A stretch of DNA of 34,671 bases from CBFCZU01 sp965602635 (GTDB lineage: Bacteria > Planctomycetota > Phycisphaerae > SM23-33), in contig CBFCZU010000011.1 of NCBI GenBank assembly GCA_965602635.1, positions 1 through 34,671 on the forward strand, written 5' to 3'. The notes beneath the pieces were generated by a model. The model was not told the DNA's origin and did not search any database. It saw only the letters and a list, made by a program, of their open reading frames with translations. This document shows positions 1 through 7,005 of the stretch, in pieces. Made by a program: the position numbers and the translations under genes. Each line of letters starts with the position of its first letter. Positions within the stretch are counted from its first letter, which is position 1.

Positions 1-70
1 GTAACTTTCCGAAACTTTCCGTTTCGTTCCGTTTCGTTCCGAAGTTTTCCGTTTCGTTCCGTTCTGTTCC
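1..70. repeat. Short-period TTCCGTTTCG-type tandem repeat, copy 1
   Basis: Degenerate tandem copies of a 10-base unit close to CCGTTTCGTT run from the window edge to about base 70, then grade into TGTTGCC-like repeats (71-120). A 35-base stretch at 7-41 recurs identically at 309-343. No credible reading frame crosses it. It may continue beyond the window. Low-complexity intergenic sequence is the simplest reading; a functional role is not shown. Confidence 0.8.
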
Positions 71-128
71 GCCTGTTGCCTGTTGCCGAGCGCCTGCCTT
101 CGCCCTGTTGCCTGGTGCCTCTTCCGTT

Positions 129-221
129 CGCGAAGCTTGTCCGGCGTAGCCGGCTCCTGCGGAGCCGGCTCCTGCGAAGCCTCGGCGAAGCAGGATGGCG
201 AAGCAGGACGGCGAAGCCGGA
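129..221. repeat. GGCGAAGC / GGAGCCGGCTCC repeat block
   Basis: Between the two TTCCG blocks lie several near copies of GGCGAAGCAGGA (about 183-216) and two copies of GAGCCGGCTCCTGCG-like sequence (about 148-178). The latter contains the perfect palindrome GAGCCGGCTC and could form hairpins. No gene is supported between 1 and 505. Confidence 0.6.
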
Positions 222-296
222 TTCGCGTGGCTTGCGGCTCAAAACAAGGAAGGCCTTGACACGCATGGACTTACGCATTTCGGGCCCGTTGCGGAA

Positions 297-352
297 CGTT
301 CCGTTACGTTCCGAAACTTTCCGTTTCGTTCCGTTTCGTTCCGCCTCATTCC
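297..352. repeat. Short-period TTCCGTTTCG-type tandem repeat, copy 2
   Basis: Second block of the same 10-base periodic sequence. Bases 309-343 match 7-41 exactly, giving a direct repeat spaced by 302 bases. The block ends about 155 bases before the first gene. Confidence 0.8.
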
Positions 353-505
353 GGGCGGCTGCGGTCCGTTGCCGGTCCTGGGTCGTGGCGAGCGGGTCTT
401 GGCGGGCGGCCCCGCGAAGTGTTCCGGGAAAAGCCTACCGGGCCACGGAACGATGTGGTAAACTGTGCATCGTTCGGGGGATGGTGCATTGTGCGCGGAG
501 CGGGC

Positions 506-1774
506 ATGAAACGGTCTGCGGCGGTCTTGCTTGTTTGCGTATCTCTGCTGGCGGCGCCGGCCGTCGGCGACCGCATCGTCCTCAAGGACGGCCGAACCTT
601 CGAGGGGAGCGTCACCGAGCCAAACGGCAAAGTCCTCATCGAGCTGCCCTACGGCACGCTCAGCTTCCCGGCCTCGGACGTGCTGAAGATCGAGCGGGGC
701 CCCAGCCTGATGGACATCTACCGCGGGCGGCTCGGGGTCATCGACCGCAAGGATCCCGACGAGGTCACCGTGCTGGCGAAGTGGGCCAGGGACAGGGGCC
801 TGATGCGGCAGGCGGACGCCCTGCTCCGCGAAGTGCTCGAGCTGGACCTCGACCACGCGACTGCCCGCAAGCTGCTGGGGTTCGTCAGGGCCGACGGCAA
901 GTGGCTCGAGGCGGGCGAGGCCCTGAAGCTCGCCGAGGCGAAGCTCCAGGCCGGCAAGCTGGACGTGCTCCTGGAGCAGCTCCTGCCTGCCCTGGAGGAG
1001 GTGGTCGAGAACGCCCGCGAGCAGCTTCGTCTCAAGGAGATTCACGCCGAGGCCCTGCTGGGTTCGAGGAAGTTCGCCGAGGCGGCGAAGGCGTTTGCCT
1101 CTCTGGCGGGCAAGCTCACCGGCCCGGCGGCAATCCGCTGCGGGGCGATCGCCTCGATCCTGAGGGCCCACCCCGACGGGATGTACGTTCTGTCCGAGCC
1201 GCACGCCCCGCTGGCGATGCTGCTGGGCACGCCGGCCGAGGCGGGCAGGTCGGGTCCGGCGTCGCTGTCGAGGCCCGAGGTGCTGTCCGCGGCGCTGCGC
1301 GATGAGGCGAAGGCCGCGATCAAGACCGGGCGCGGGCACATGGGCGAGGGCAGGAAGCAGGAGCTGACCGAGCCCGAGGCCGCCAAGGCCAAGTACGATC
1401 AGGCGGGCAAGGCCTTCGACAGGGCCGACGCCCTGGTGCCCAAGATCACCCGCAGCTACCGGGTCGAGATCGCCCGGCGGCGGATCGCCATGGTCACGAA
1501 GGACATGAACATCTGGGCGGGCCGGTTCGACGCGCTCAAGGAGCAACTGGCCAAGCGCGACCTGACGCCGGCGGCCTACGCGAGCCTGCTCTTCCGCATG
1601 CTGCGGGCGCTGAGGAACGTGCAGAGCGACCTGGAGACGATCCTGGAGCTGGCGACGCCGTTCGATCGCGAGCTGATCCTGGAGGTCACGGACGCGATGC
1701 TGCGGCTGGAGCGGATCGTGGCGCTTCGGAAAGTGCTGTTGCAGGAGGTGCGTGCGATCAATGCCAAGCGGTAA
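506..1774 (+). CDS. Exported protein of unknown function with repeat-rich helical region
   Basis: A 422-residue protein. The ATG at 506 is chosen because GGAG (497-500) lies 5 bases upstream and the protein then starts with a textbook signal peptide (MKRSAAVLLVCVSLLAAPAVG), predicting export. Residues about 22-60 ('DRIVLKDGRTFEGSVTE...') resemble the small SH3-like beta domain found at the N-terminus of many planctomycete envelope proteins. The rest is Ala/Leu/Lys/Glu-rich and helical, suggestive of degenerate TPR-like repeats, but no family is recognised. It overlaps the next gene by 14 bases, so the two are almost certainly co-transcribed and perhaps act together at the envelope. Function unknown. 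Confidence 0.85.
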   Translation: MKRSAAVLLVCVSLLAAPAVGDRIVLKDGRTFEGSVTEPNGKVLIELPYGTLSFPASDVLKIERGPSLMDIYRGRLGVIDRKDPDEVTVLAKWARDRGLMRQADALLREVLELDLDHATARKLLGFVRADGKWLEAGEALKLAEAKLQAGKLDVLLEQLLPALEEVVENAREQLRLKEIHAEALLGSRKFAEAAKAFASLAGKLTGPAAIRCGAIASILRAHPDGMYVLSEPHAPLAMLLGTPAEAGRSGPASLSRPEVLSAALRDEAKAAIKTGRGHMGEGRKQELTEPEAAKAKYDQAGKAFDRADALVPKITRSYRVEIARRRIAMVTKDMNIWAGRFDALKEQLAKRDLTPAAYASLLFRMLRALRNVQSDLETILELATPFDRELILEVTDAMLRLERIVALRKVLLQEVRAINAKR

Positions 1775-2957
1775 GACGGCGATCCTGATTCTGACGGCGT
1801 CTGCCGCCGCGATGGCGGCGGTGGGCGCGGTCAGCGCGCCGTCGCACACCGAGAGCGTGCAGCAGGCGCTGGACGCGCTGGCTCGGAACGACCTGCCGCG
1901 GGCCGAGCGGCTCGGCGTCGGCGTGGTCGGCTCGGGCCCCTCGGCCGGGCGGGCGTGGCTGATCGTCGCCGAGGCGCGCCACCGGGCGGGGCGGTTCACC
2001 CAGGCGATCGACGCCTACCGCCAGTTCCAGGGCGCCTGCCAGAGCCGCTCCGAGCGGGCGTATGCGGCCGAGAGGATACAGCGATGCCGCCGCGAGGCAG
2101 CCGGCGTCCGACCCGTGCCGATCTCCGAGCAGCTCACGGCCGAGCAGCGGGCGAGGTTCCTGGTGGTTGACAGCCGCCACCGCGAGCACAACGAATCGAC
2201 CGAGCACTTCATCGTCCGGGCCTACAACACGCACTTGGCCAAGCTCGTCGGCAGGCAGGCGGAGGTCTCGCTGGAGCGGATCTGCCGGACGATCCTCTCG
2301 GGGCAGGACTACCCGCACACGGTGGAGATCAACGTCTGGCCGACGATCAAGGAGTACCGCAAGCACGCCACCAGCGCGCCGGAGTGGTCGGGCGGGTCGT
2401 TCGTCCTGCGGCGGGAGGAGGACGGGCGGATCGTTCGCCGCATCGACCTGACGCAGCTCGACGAGAAGGGGCTCTTCGACGTGGAGATGCTCGACCGCGT
2501 CCTGCCTCACGAGATGTGCCACCTGGTGCTGGCGGAGCTGTTCGGCGAGGCGGTCTGCCCGCTGGCGCTGGACGAGGGGCTGGCCATGCTGGCGGAGGCG
2601 TCGGCGGACAACTCGCGGATCGTGCTAGCCGGATCGGCCTTGACCGGCGAGGGGAAGATTCCGCTCGCCCGGCTGCTGCTGATGGAACGCTGCGCCAAGG
2701 ACGAGGCGGCGGTGTTTTACGCCGAGGCGTTCAGCTTTGCCGACTACCTTCAGTCGCGGATGACGCGGCGCCAGTTCGGGGAGATGCTCGACCACGTCAA
2801 GGCGGGTCGGCCGCTGGACGAGGCCATTCAGCGGGCACTGTACGTGCCTTGCGACGAGGCCTTCCTGGGCAAGCTCGCCCGGGCGTGGGAGGCCGAGGCC
2901 ATCAAGCAGTCACAGTTCCTCCGCGCCCTGGACGAGGCGCCGACCAACGGGTCGTGA
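1761..2957 (+). CDS. Exported HExxH metallopeptidase-like protein (gluzincin / peptidase MA type)
   Basis: A 398-residue protein. The ATG at 1761 gives a signal peptide (MPSGKTAILILTASAAAMAA); AGGAGG at 1743-1748 sits 12 bases upstream. A GTG at 1752 is possible but only 3 bases from that site. Residues about 28-110 look TPR-like. The C-terminal half carries LPHEMCHLVL (HExxH; zinc ligands His250 and His254, catalytic Glu251), followed 18 residues later by the Glu of LDEGLAML (Glu272), which fits the third ligand of gluzincins. A zinc peptidase acting outside the cytoplasm is inferred; the substrate is unknown. The partner gene upstream overlaps by 14 bases. Confidence 0.85.
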   Translation: MPSGKTAILILTASAAAMAAVGAVSAPSHTESVQQALDALARNDLPRAERLGVGVVGSGPSAGRAWLIVAEARHRAGRFTQAIDAYRQFQGACQSRSERAYAAERIQRCRREAAGVRPVPISEQLTAEQRARFLVVDSRHREHNESTEHFIVRAYNTHLAKLVGRQAEVSLERICRTILSGQDYPHTVEINVWPTIKEYRKHATSAPEWSGGSFVLRREEDGRIVRRIDLTQLDEKGLFDVEMLDRVLPHEMCHLVLAELFGEAVCPLALDEGLAMLAEASADNSRIVLAGSALTGEGKIPLARLLLMERCAKDEAAVFYAEAFSFADYLQSRMTRRQFGEMLDHVKAGRPLDEAIQRALYVPCDEAFLGKLARAWEAEAIKQSQFLRALDEAPTNGS

Positions 2958-3045
2958 GCGCGCCGCGACGGCGGGCGGTTCCGCAGCCAAAGGCCCTGTC
3001 CAAATCGGCCGACAGTCCGTATAGTATGCTTGTCTGCGGGCCCGC

Positions 3046-3117
3046 GCCGGCCTAGCTCAACGGAAGAGCGCAGCTTTCGTAAAGCTGAAGTTCGGGGTTC
3101 GAATCCCCGGGCCGGCT
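3046..3117 (+). tRNA. tRNA-Thr (anticodon CGU)
   Basis: A complete 72-base cloverleaf. Acceptor GCCGGCC pairs with GGCCGGC; the D arm is GCTC/GAGC with a 7-base loop; the anticodon arm is CAGCT/AGCTG with loop TTCGTAA, anticodon CGT at 3078-3080; the variable loop is 5 bases; the T arm is CGGGG-TTCGAAT-CCCCG; the discriminator is T. The 3' CCA is not encoded. A TATAGT at 3020-3025 could be its -10 box, without a convincing -35. It reads ACG threonine codons. Confidence 0.96.
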
Positions 3118-3133
3118 ATGCCGCTGGTGGGGG

Positions 3134-4024
3134 TTACTTCACCACGTCGAAGTAGTGTTCGAAGAACCGCTCGGCGTCCACCTCCGCGGCGACTGCGTGC
3201 GGGTCGTCGTCGGTCGATTCGGCGAAGACGGTCCAGCCCATCGTTGGCGGCGCGAGCGAGACGGTGACCTTGCCCTGGCGGTATCGGCACAGGTCGGGCT
3301 GGAAGATGCTCGCGGCCGCGAGTGGGTCGTGGAAGGTGATGGTCTCGGCCCGCTGGAAGAAGACCTCCGCGAAGTCGCGGACCGGCCCCAGCGCCTTGGC
3401 GGTGAACCGCTTTCGGCAGGCGTCGGCGGGCATCCGGCACTGCGTGGTGACGTCCAGCCCGTGGCTGAGGTGCCGGGGCGGGCGTGTCTGGAGGCCGTTG
3501 CCGTACACGATGGCCGTGGCGTGGGGGTCGCCGATGGCGTTCCACTCGCCGCCCATCCGGCTGAAGAACCGCCCGCACATGAGCACGACCCGGGCCAGGA
3601 GGGAAGGTATCTCCGGGTCGGTCGCGAACAGCAGTCCGAGGTTTGTCATTGGCCCGACGGCCAGGAGCGTCACCTCGCCGGGGTGGGCGCGGATGGTCTG
3701 GCGGAGAAACTCGACGGCCGTGTTGGCGGGGAAGTCGCGCCGGCGGTCCCACTCGCCGAGGGCGGCGGCCTGCTGGGCGACCTTCTGGCGCATCTCGATG
3801 AGCATGGCCTCGGGGCAGCCGGCGTGGACGGGCACGTCGCCGGCGCCGACGTTGCGGCAGATGGCCGAGGCCATTTCCGCGCGCCTCTGCGGCTCGCCGG
3901 TGACGGTGGTCACGCCCAGCAGCTCGCAGCGCGGCTGGCTGACCAGGTACGCCAGCGCCACCGCGTCGTCGATGTCGGTGCCGATGTCGGTGTCGTAGAG
4001 CAGCTTGATCCTATCCTCTGCCAT
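3134..4024 (-). CDS. Nucleoside hydrolase (inosine/uridine-preferring family)
   Basis: A 296-residue protein. The N-terminus has the calcium- and ribose-binding signature as LLYDTDIGTDIDDAVAL (Asp11, Asp13, Asp17, Asp19, Asp20), and the middle has the GGEWNAIGDPHATA segment matching the family's E-x-N...DPeA motif. It hydrolyses the N-glycosidic bond of nucleosides to base and ribose in the cytoplasm; which nucleoside cannot be read from sequence. Length is close to the usual ~310. AGAGG precedes the ATG. It starts 16 bases after ilvN ends, so it probably rides on the ilvBN transcript although purine/pyrimidine salvage has no obvious link to branched-chain amino acids. Confidence 0.92.
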   Translation of the reverse strand: MAEDRIKLLYDTDIGTDIDDAVALAYLVSQPRCELLGVTTVTGEPQRRAEMASAICRNVGAGDVPVHAGCPEAMLIEMRQKVAQQAAALGEWDRRRDFPANTAVEFLRQTIRAHPGEVTLLAVGPMTNLGLLFATDPEIPSLLARVVLMCGRFFSRMGGEWNAIGDPHATAIVYGNGLQTRPPRHLSHGLDVTTQCRMPADACRKRFTAKALGPVRDFAEVFFQRAETITFHDPLAAASIFQPDLCRYRQGKVTVSLAPPTMGWTVFAESTDDDPHAVAAEVDAERFFEHYFDVVK

Positions 4025-4040
4025 GGGTCGCCTCTCTCGC

Positions 4041-4556
4041 TCAGGCCTGCTCGCCCTGGTGGCCTTTCCTTCGCTCGGTCTGCTTGCCGCGCTGCATGGC
4101 GATGACGCCGGTGCGGGCCAGTTCGCGGACGCCGTAGGGCCGGACGAGGTCGATGAAGGCTTCGAGCTTTTCCTCCGGACCGGACAGCTCGACGGTGAGG
4201 CTGTTGCGGGACACGTCGACCACCCGCCCGCGGAAGAGGTTGGCCAGCTCGACGATCTCCGCCCGGCGCTGCGGATCGACGGCGACGCGCAGCAGCATCA
4301 GGTCGCGCTCCACGTATTCCACGTCCTTGAAGTCGCGCACCCGCACGACGGTGATCAGCTTGCTGAGCTGCTTGCGCACCTGCTCGAGGGTGCGGTCGTC
4401 GCCGTTGGCGACGATGGTCATCCGCGACAGGGCCGGGTCCTCGGTCCGCCCGACGACCAGCGAGTCGATGTTGAACCCGCGCGAGGCGAACATGCCCGCC
4501 ACGTGCGCCAGCACGCCGGACTTATTCTGGACAAGCGCTGTGATGACGTGTTTCAT
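4041..4556 (-). CDS. ilvN: Acetolactate synthase small (regulatory) subunit
   Basis: A 171-residue protein. The start at 4556 is set by AAGGAG 6 bases upstream; an in-frame upstream ATG at 4607 would run into ilvB and lacks this site. Residues 1-75 form an ACT domain (MKHVITALVQNKSGVLAHVA..., with GFNIDSL), and the C-terminal half is the conserved IlvN/IlvH domain ending near 'YGVRELARTGVIAM'. It binds the IlvB catalytic subunit, raises its activity and usually confers valine feedback inhibition. It lies 47 bases downstream of ilvB in the same operon. By length and sequence it is nearer the IlvH type than the ~95-residue E. coli IlvN. Confidence 0.96.
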   Translation of the reverse strand: MKHVITALVQNKSGVLAHVAGMFASRGFNIDSLVVGRTEDPALSRMTIVANGDDRTLEQVRKQLSKLITVVRVRDFKDVEYVERDLMLLRVAVDPQRRAEIVELANLFRGRVVDVSRNSLTVELSGPEEKLEAFIDLVRPYGVRELARTGVIAMQRGKQTERRKGHQGEQA

Positions 4557-4603
4557 CTTTTTCTCCTTAGGCCAGGCCGCCCCAGCAGGCGGCCCCGCTG
4601 GCG

Positions 4604-6310
4604 TCAAACCAGCCTGCCCATGTCCATCTCGTGGAGGCCCTTGCCGGCGGCGACCATGGGGAAGACGTTCTCTTCCGGCTCCACCGACGCGGCCAGAACC
4701 ACCGGCCCCTCGTGCTTGAGCATCTCGTTGATGGCGTCGTCAACGTCGGGTGGCTCGGTCACGCGCATGCCCTTGGCGCCGAGCGCCTCGGCCAGCTTCG
4801 CCAGGTCGGGGCAGGGGTGGGCGACGCTCGAGTACCGCCTGCCGTAGAACATCTCCTGCCACTGCCGGACCATGCCCAGGTGCTCGTTGTCGATGACCAC
4901 GACCTTCACCGGCTGGTCGTAATGCACCGCCGTCACCAGCTCGCCGACGGTCATGGCGAAGCTGCCGTCGCCGTCGATGTCGATGACGGTCTTGCCCGGG
5001 TTGCCGAACTGGGCGCCGATGGCGGCGGGCAGGCCGAAGCCCATCGTCCCCAGCCCGCCGGAGGTGATCAGCCGCCGCGGGCGCCGCCAGCCGTAAAACT
5101 GCGACGCCCACATCTGGTGCTGCCCGACGCCGGTGGCGACGATCGCGTCGTGGTCGGTCAGCCGCCCCAGGGCCTCTATGACCTGCTGGGGCTTGATCTT
5201 CGCGCCGGGGCTGTAGGCCAGCGGGTATTTCTGCTTCCACTCGGCCACCTGGGCCAGCCATTCGCCGCGGTCGGGTGCTTCGATCAGCGGCAGCAGCTTC
5301 TCCAGGATGTCCTTGGCGTCGCCGACGACCGGTATGTCCACGTCGACGTTCTTGCTGATCGAGGCCGGGTCTATGTCGATGTGGATGATCTTGGCGTTGG
5401 GGGCGAAGGTATCGACCTTGCCGGTGACGCGGTCGTCGAAGCGCGCCCCGACCGCGATGAGGCAGTCGGACTCCTGGACGGCGTAGTTGGCCGCCGCCGA
5501 GCCGTGCATGCCCAGCATCTTCAGCGCCAGGTCGCTGGTCTCGTCAATGGCGCCCATGGCCATGAGCGTGGTGGTCACGGGCAGCTTTCCCTTATCGGCC
5601 ACGGCGCGGAGGGCGTCCGAGGCGCCGGCCAAGATCACGCCGCCGCCGACGTACAGGACCGGGCGGCGCGAGGCGTTAATGGCCTCGGCGGCGACCTTGA
5701 TCTGTCTCATGTGACCGGCCAGCAGCGGCTTGTAGCCTGGCAGGTCGGGCTCCAGCGCCGGCTCGCGGTCGAGCTCGGTCATGGTGGCGTCCTTGGCGAT
5801 GTCCACCAGCACCGGCCCGGGCCTGCCCGTGCGGGCGATGTGGAATGCCTCGTTGACCGCCTTGCCGATCTCGCCGGCCGTCCTGACCAGCATGTTGTGC
5901 TTGGTGATCGGGCGGGTGATGCCGGTGGTGTCGGCCTCCTGGAAGGCGTCGTTGCCGATGAGCGAGCTATGGACCTGCCCGGTGAAGGCGACCATCGGCA
6001 CCGAATCCATGAAGGCCGTCGCCAGCCCCGTCACCAGGTTGGTCGCACCGGGGCCCGAGGTGGCGATGCACACGCCCACCTTGCCAGTCGAGCGGGCGTA
6101 CCCGTCGGCCATGTGGGCCGCTCCCTGCTCGTGGCGGGTCAGCACAAACTGGATCGGCGTCTTGTACAGGACGTCGAAAATCGGCAGCACCGCCCCGCCG
6201 AGGATGCCGAACATCGTCTCGACGCCCTCGGCCAGAAGCATCTCGTGAAAGACCTGGGCGCCTGTCATGCCGACGAAGCTCTTGGGCTTGCTCTTGGTCT
6301 TCCGTGTCAT
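4604..6310 (-). CDS. ilvB: Acetolactate synthase large (catalytic) subunit
   Basis: A 568-residue, full-length thiamine-diphosphate enzyme. It condenses two pyruvates to acetolactate, or pyruvate with 2-oxobutyrate, the first common step to Val/Leu/Ile. Visible are the N-terminal pyrimidine-binding domain with the catalytic Glu61 in RHEQGA, the central FAD-type domain (about 200-345), and the TPP motif GDGS (447-450) ending at Asn475. AGGAAGG lies just upstream of the ATG at 6310. It is first in an operon with ilvN and a nucleoside hydrolase; a candidate promoter lies about 290 bases upstream. No other ilv or leu gene is in the window. Confidence 0.97.
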   Translation of the reverse strand: MTRKTKSKPKSFVGMTGAQVFHEMLLAEGVETMFGILGGAVLPIFDVLYKTPIQFVLTRHEQGAAHMADGYARSTGKVGVCIATSGPGATNLVTGLATAFMDSVPMVAFTGQVHSSLIGNDAFQEADTTGITRPITKHNMLVRTAGEIGKAVNEAFHIARTGRPGPVLVDIAKDATMTELDREPALEPDLPGYKPLLAGHMRQIKVAAEAINASRRPVLYVGGGVILAGASDALRAVADKGKLPVTTTLMAMGAIDETSDLALKMLGMHGSAAANYAVQESDCLIAVGARFDDRVTGKVDTFAPNAKIIHIDIDPASISKNVDVDIPVVGDAKDILEKLLPLIEAPDRGEWLAQVAEWKQKYPLAYSPGAKIKPQQVIEALGRLTDHDAIVATGVGQHQMWASQFYGWRRPRRLITSGGLGTMGFGLPAAIGAQFGNPGKTVIDIDGDGSFAMTVGELVTAVHYDQPVKVVVIDNEHLGMVRQWQEMFYGRRYSSVAHPCPDLAKLAEALGAKGMRVTEPPDVDDAINEMLKHEGPVVLAASVEPEENVFPMVAAGKGLHEMDMGRLV

Positions 6311-6601
6311 TTTCCTTCCTGCCTTAAGGTTTTCGCGGCCGCCGGCGGCGCCCCCGTGTCGCTGCCGTTGCCGCTTGGGTCAACACTGTACTGCCACAAT
6401 GGTTGGCCACCAAGCCCAATGTTGCCAAGGGATGGGGCCTCGGAGGGGTGGGGCTCTTGCCGCCGCCTGGCGGAAGGGCCCCTAGCGTACAATGAGCAGA
6501 AGCGAGCGCGCAGCGCCGTACGCGGCCGACGCCACACCGGCCGGAGCGAGAAGACGCACGCAGCTTGTCAGTGGTCTCGTGTCCATCGGCGCCACTATCA
6601 G

Positions 6602-6631
6602 ATGCTATCGGACTATCCCCGGGCTTGTCAA
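6602..6631 (-). promoter_or_regulatory. Candidate promoter of the ilvBN operon
   Basis: On the minus strand a perfect TTGACA (6626-6631) is followed, after 18 bases, by TAGCAT (6602-6607, 4 of 6 to consensus). It would give a ~285-base untranslated leader to ilvB. A weaker alternative nearer the gene is TTGGTG (6408-6413) with 17 bases to TACAGT (6385-6390). No leader peptide rich in Leu, Ile or Val and no T-box is seen in the leader. Confidence 0.5.
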
Positions 6632-6665
6632 GCCGCTTTCTCGCCCGGTGCCGTCGGAAGCAAAG

Positions 6666-6821
6666 CGGGTGCATTAAGGTTTTGGGGGTACTGACCGCGG
6701 TGGCACACCTGCCTGCCGGTCAGGCAGGGGTTTCCAACCTGTGCGCCTGGACAGCCGGGCGCGTGCACAGGCTACAAGCCTGTGCCACCAGCGGCCCATC
6801 CCCAAAACCTTAATGCACCCG
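6666..6821. repeat. 156-bp element with 22-bp perfect terminal inverted repeats and nested hairpins
   Basis: Bases 6666-6687 (CGGGTGCATTAAGGTTTTGG plus GG) are the exact reverse complement of 6800-6821. Inside lie a second inverted pair, GGTGGCACA at 6699-6707 with its complement at 6781-6789; a hairpin CCTGCCTG-CCGGT-CAGGCAGG (6708-6728); and a hairpin GCACAGGCT-ACA-AGCCTGTGC ending near 6785. It encodes no protein. No clear target-site duplication flanks it. It may be a MITE-like or REP-like mobile repeat, or a large structured transcript. Confidence 0.75.
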
Positions 6822-7005
6822 AGGCGTCGTTCCACTTGCCAGTATATGATATACGGCGTATCCTTCGCGGTCCCGGCCAACGGCTTGCCTTGTGCAGGGG
6901 GCATGCCTGTCCCCGCGGGCCGGCCTTGGCCGACCGGCGGAGGAGCCGCGACGGCCTTCGAGTGAGCCGGGTGCATGGAGACCTGCGACGGAGTTGGAGA
7001 ACCTG
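6822..7005 (+). promoter_or_regulatory. Upstream region of the trpB2 operon with a 13-bp AT-rich palindrome
   Basis: This is the only AT-rich patch before the operon. GTATAT-G-ATATAC at 6842-6854 is a perfect odd-length palindrome and includes TATGAT (6845-6850), usable as a -10 box, though no good -35 is correctly spaced. It could be an operator overlapping a promoter. The rest (6855-6990) is GC-rich with no gene seen; GGAGA at 6996-7000 is the ribosome binding site of the next gene. Confidence 0.35.

Noticed and set aside
239..1999. A 586-codon minus-strand frame over the first gene
   Set aside because: It runs through the short-period repeat block and shows no domain or ribosome site; the plus strand encodes signal-peptide proteins.
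6311..6600. A leader peptide for ilvB attenuation
   Set aside because: No short frame in the leader is rich in Leu, Ile or Val, and no terminator with a T tract precedes ilvB.
6660..6830. An insertion sequence
   Set aside because: The element has inverted ends but no transposase frame and no clear target-site duplication.
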